Below, in pieces: positions 63,847 through 64,000 of a stretch of DNA of 64,000 nucleotides; the stretch's first letter is position 1; every line of letters starts with the position of its first letter. Under the pieces are notes generated by a model. That model was not told the origin of the DNA, did no database searches, and saw nothing but the letters and a program-made list of their open reading frames with translations. The translations under genes and the position numbers were made by a program. Origin of the DNA: an uncultured Flavobacteriaceae bacterium (GTDB taxonomy: Bacteria > Bacteroidota > Bacteroidia > Flavobacteriales > Flavobacteriaceae); NCBI GenBank assembly GCA_947494715.1, contig CANLWG010000019.1, forward strand, positions 39,337-103,336, in the 5' to 3' direction.

Positions 63847-64000
63847 TTGAATAAGAAAACTACATCTATTAGAATCCGATTCCTTCTCATTGTAATAGCC
63901 TCCTTTTTATTGCTGGGGGCAATACCCATGTTCCTTGGCCCTGGGCTGACCAGCCCGGAGCCCGTGGGCAGGTACCTTAACGGTGCCTTTCCCAGTGTCG
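63847..64000 (+). CDS. N-terminus of a secreted protein (3' end outside window)
   Basis: The frame opens after a stop at 63808-63810, has a TTG at 63847 and continues to the end of the window. It reads NKKTTSIRIRFLLIVIASFLLLGAIPMF, which is a typical signal peptide (basic start, long hydrophobic core), followed by LGPGLTSPEPVGRYLNGAFPSV. The latter resembles the beginning of large surface proteins of Bacteroidota such as PQQ-type sugar dehydrogenases or malectin-containing proteins, but only about 50 residues are visible. The part after 63920 is strikingly G+C rich compared with the preceding genes. I did not find an ATG start. Confidence 0.6.
   Translation, partial: MNKKTTSIRIRFLLIVIASFLLLGAIPMFLGPGLTSPEPVGRYLNGAFPSV

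Noticed and set aside
63747..63929. Minus-strand frame of about 60 codons near the window end
   Set aside because: It overlaps the plus-strand secreted-protein start, which has a clear signal peptide, and shows no motif.
1..64000. CRISPR array, tRNA or rRNA genes
   Set aside because: No regularly spaced repeats, cloverleaf-like tRNA signatures or conserved rRNA blocks were seen on either strand by eye.

Overview
The window looks like chromosomal DNA from a marine-type member of the Flavobacteriaceae (Bacteroidota). The evidence is low G+C coding sequence, a SusC/SusD pair with an ECF sigma and a FecR-type anti-sigma factor, many lipoprotein leaders, and several matches to the Bacteroidota -7 promoter element TAnnTTTG. 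I ran no search. All family names come from motifs and overall sequence appearance.

Region by region. (1) 1-1250: the end of a VKOR-thioredoxin protein, followed by a small six-cysteine peptide with a double-glycine leader. This looks like an oxidised, exported peptide system whose upstream part lies outside the window. (2) 1364-2401: a lone family 2 glycosyltransferase. (3) 2637-8595: an RND efflux operon (TolC-like channel, periplasmic adaptor lipoprotein, RND pump, small DUF2892-like membrane protein). (4) 8629-11231: a LytTR-type membrane regulator paired with a serine beta-lactamase-like hydrolase. (5) 11583-12242: a gene that appears to have lost its trypsin-like protease domain. (6) 12525-26133: a divergently controlled polysaccharide or glycoconjugate uptake locus. 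It has an ECF sigma factor, FecR, SusC and SusD, then a strong terminator, two paralogous FAD oxidoreductases flanking a sulfatase, and a CstA-like transporter. (7) 26160-27779: an outer-membrane beta-barrel protein and a stand-alone NAD(P)H-hydrate epimerase.

(8) 28403-63298: a large exopolysaccharide or capsule locus. A leftward operon encodes Wzc-like kinase, Wza-like export lipoprotein, a membrane-bound 4,6-dehydratase and an aminotransferase. A CpsB/YwqE-type phosphatase converges on the kinase. The rightward part supplies uronic acids (Ugd and a UDP-GlcA 4-epimerase), N-acetylhexosaminuronic acid (WbpP-like epimerase and TviB/WbpO-like dehydrogenase) and UDP-L-FucNAc (CapE, CapF, CapG). 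It also has a Wzx flippase, a Wzy-like polymerase, at least six glycosyltransferases, a PglC-like initiating sugar transferase, two unrelated deacetylases (PIG-L and ChbG types), a second aminotransferase and a beta-helix lipoprotein. Together these suggest a Wzx/Wzy-dependent acidic glycan rich in amino sugars. An inactivated IS481-type element with recognisable ends and a 5-bp target duplication sits in the middle of the locus.

(9) 63847-64000: the beginning of a secreted protein with much higher G+C, cut by the window end. I saw no rRNA, tRNA or CRISPR array.
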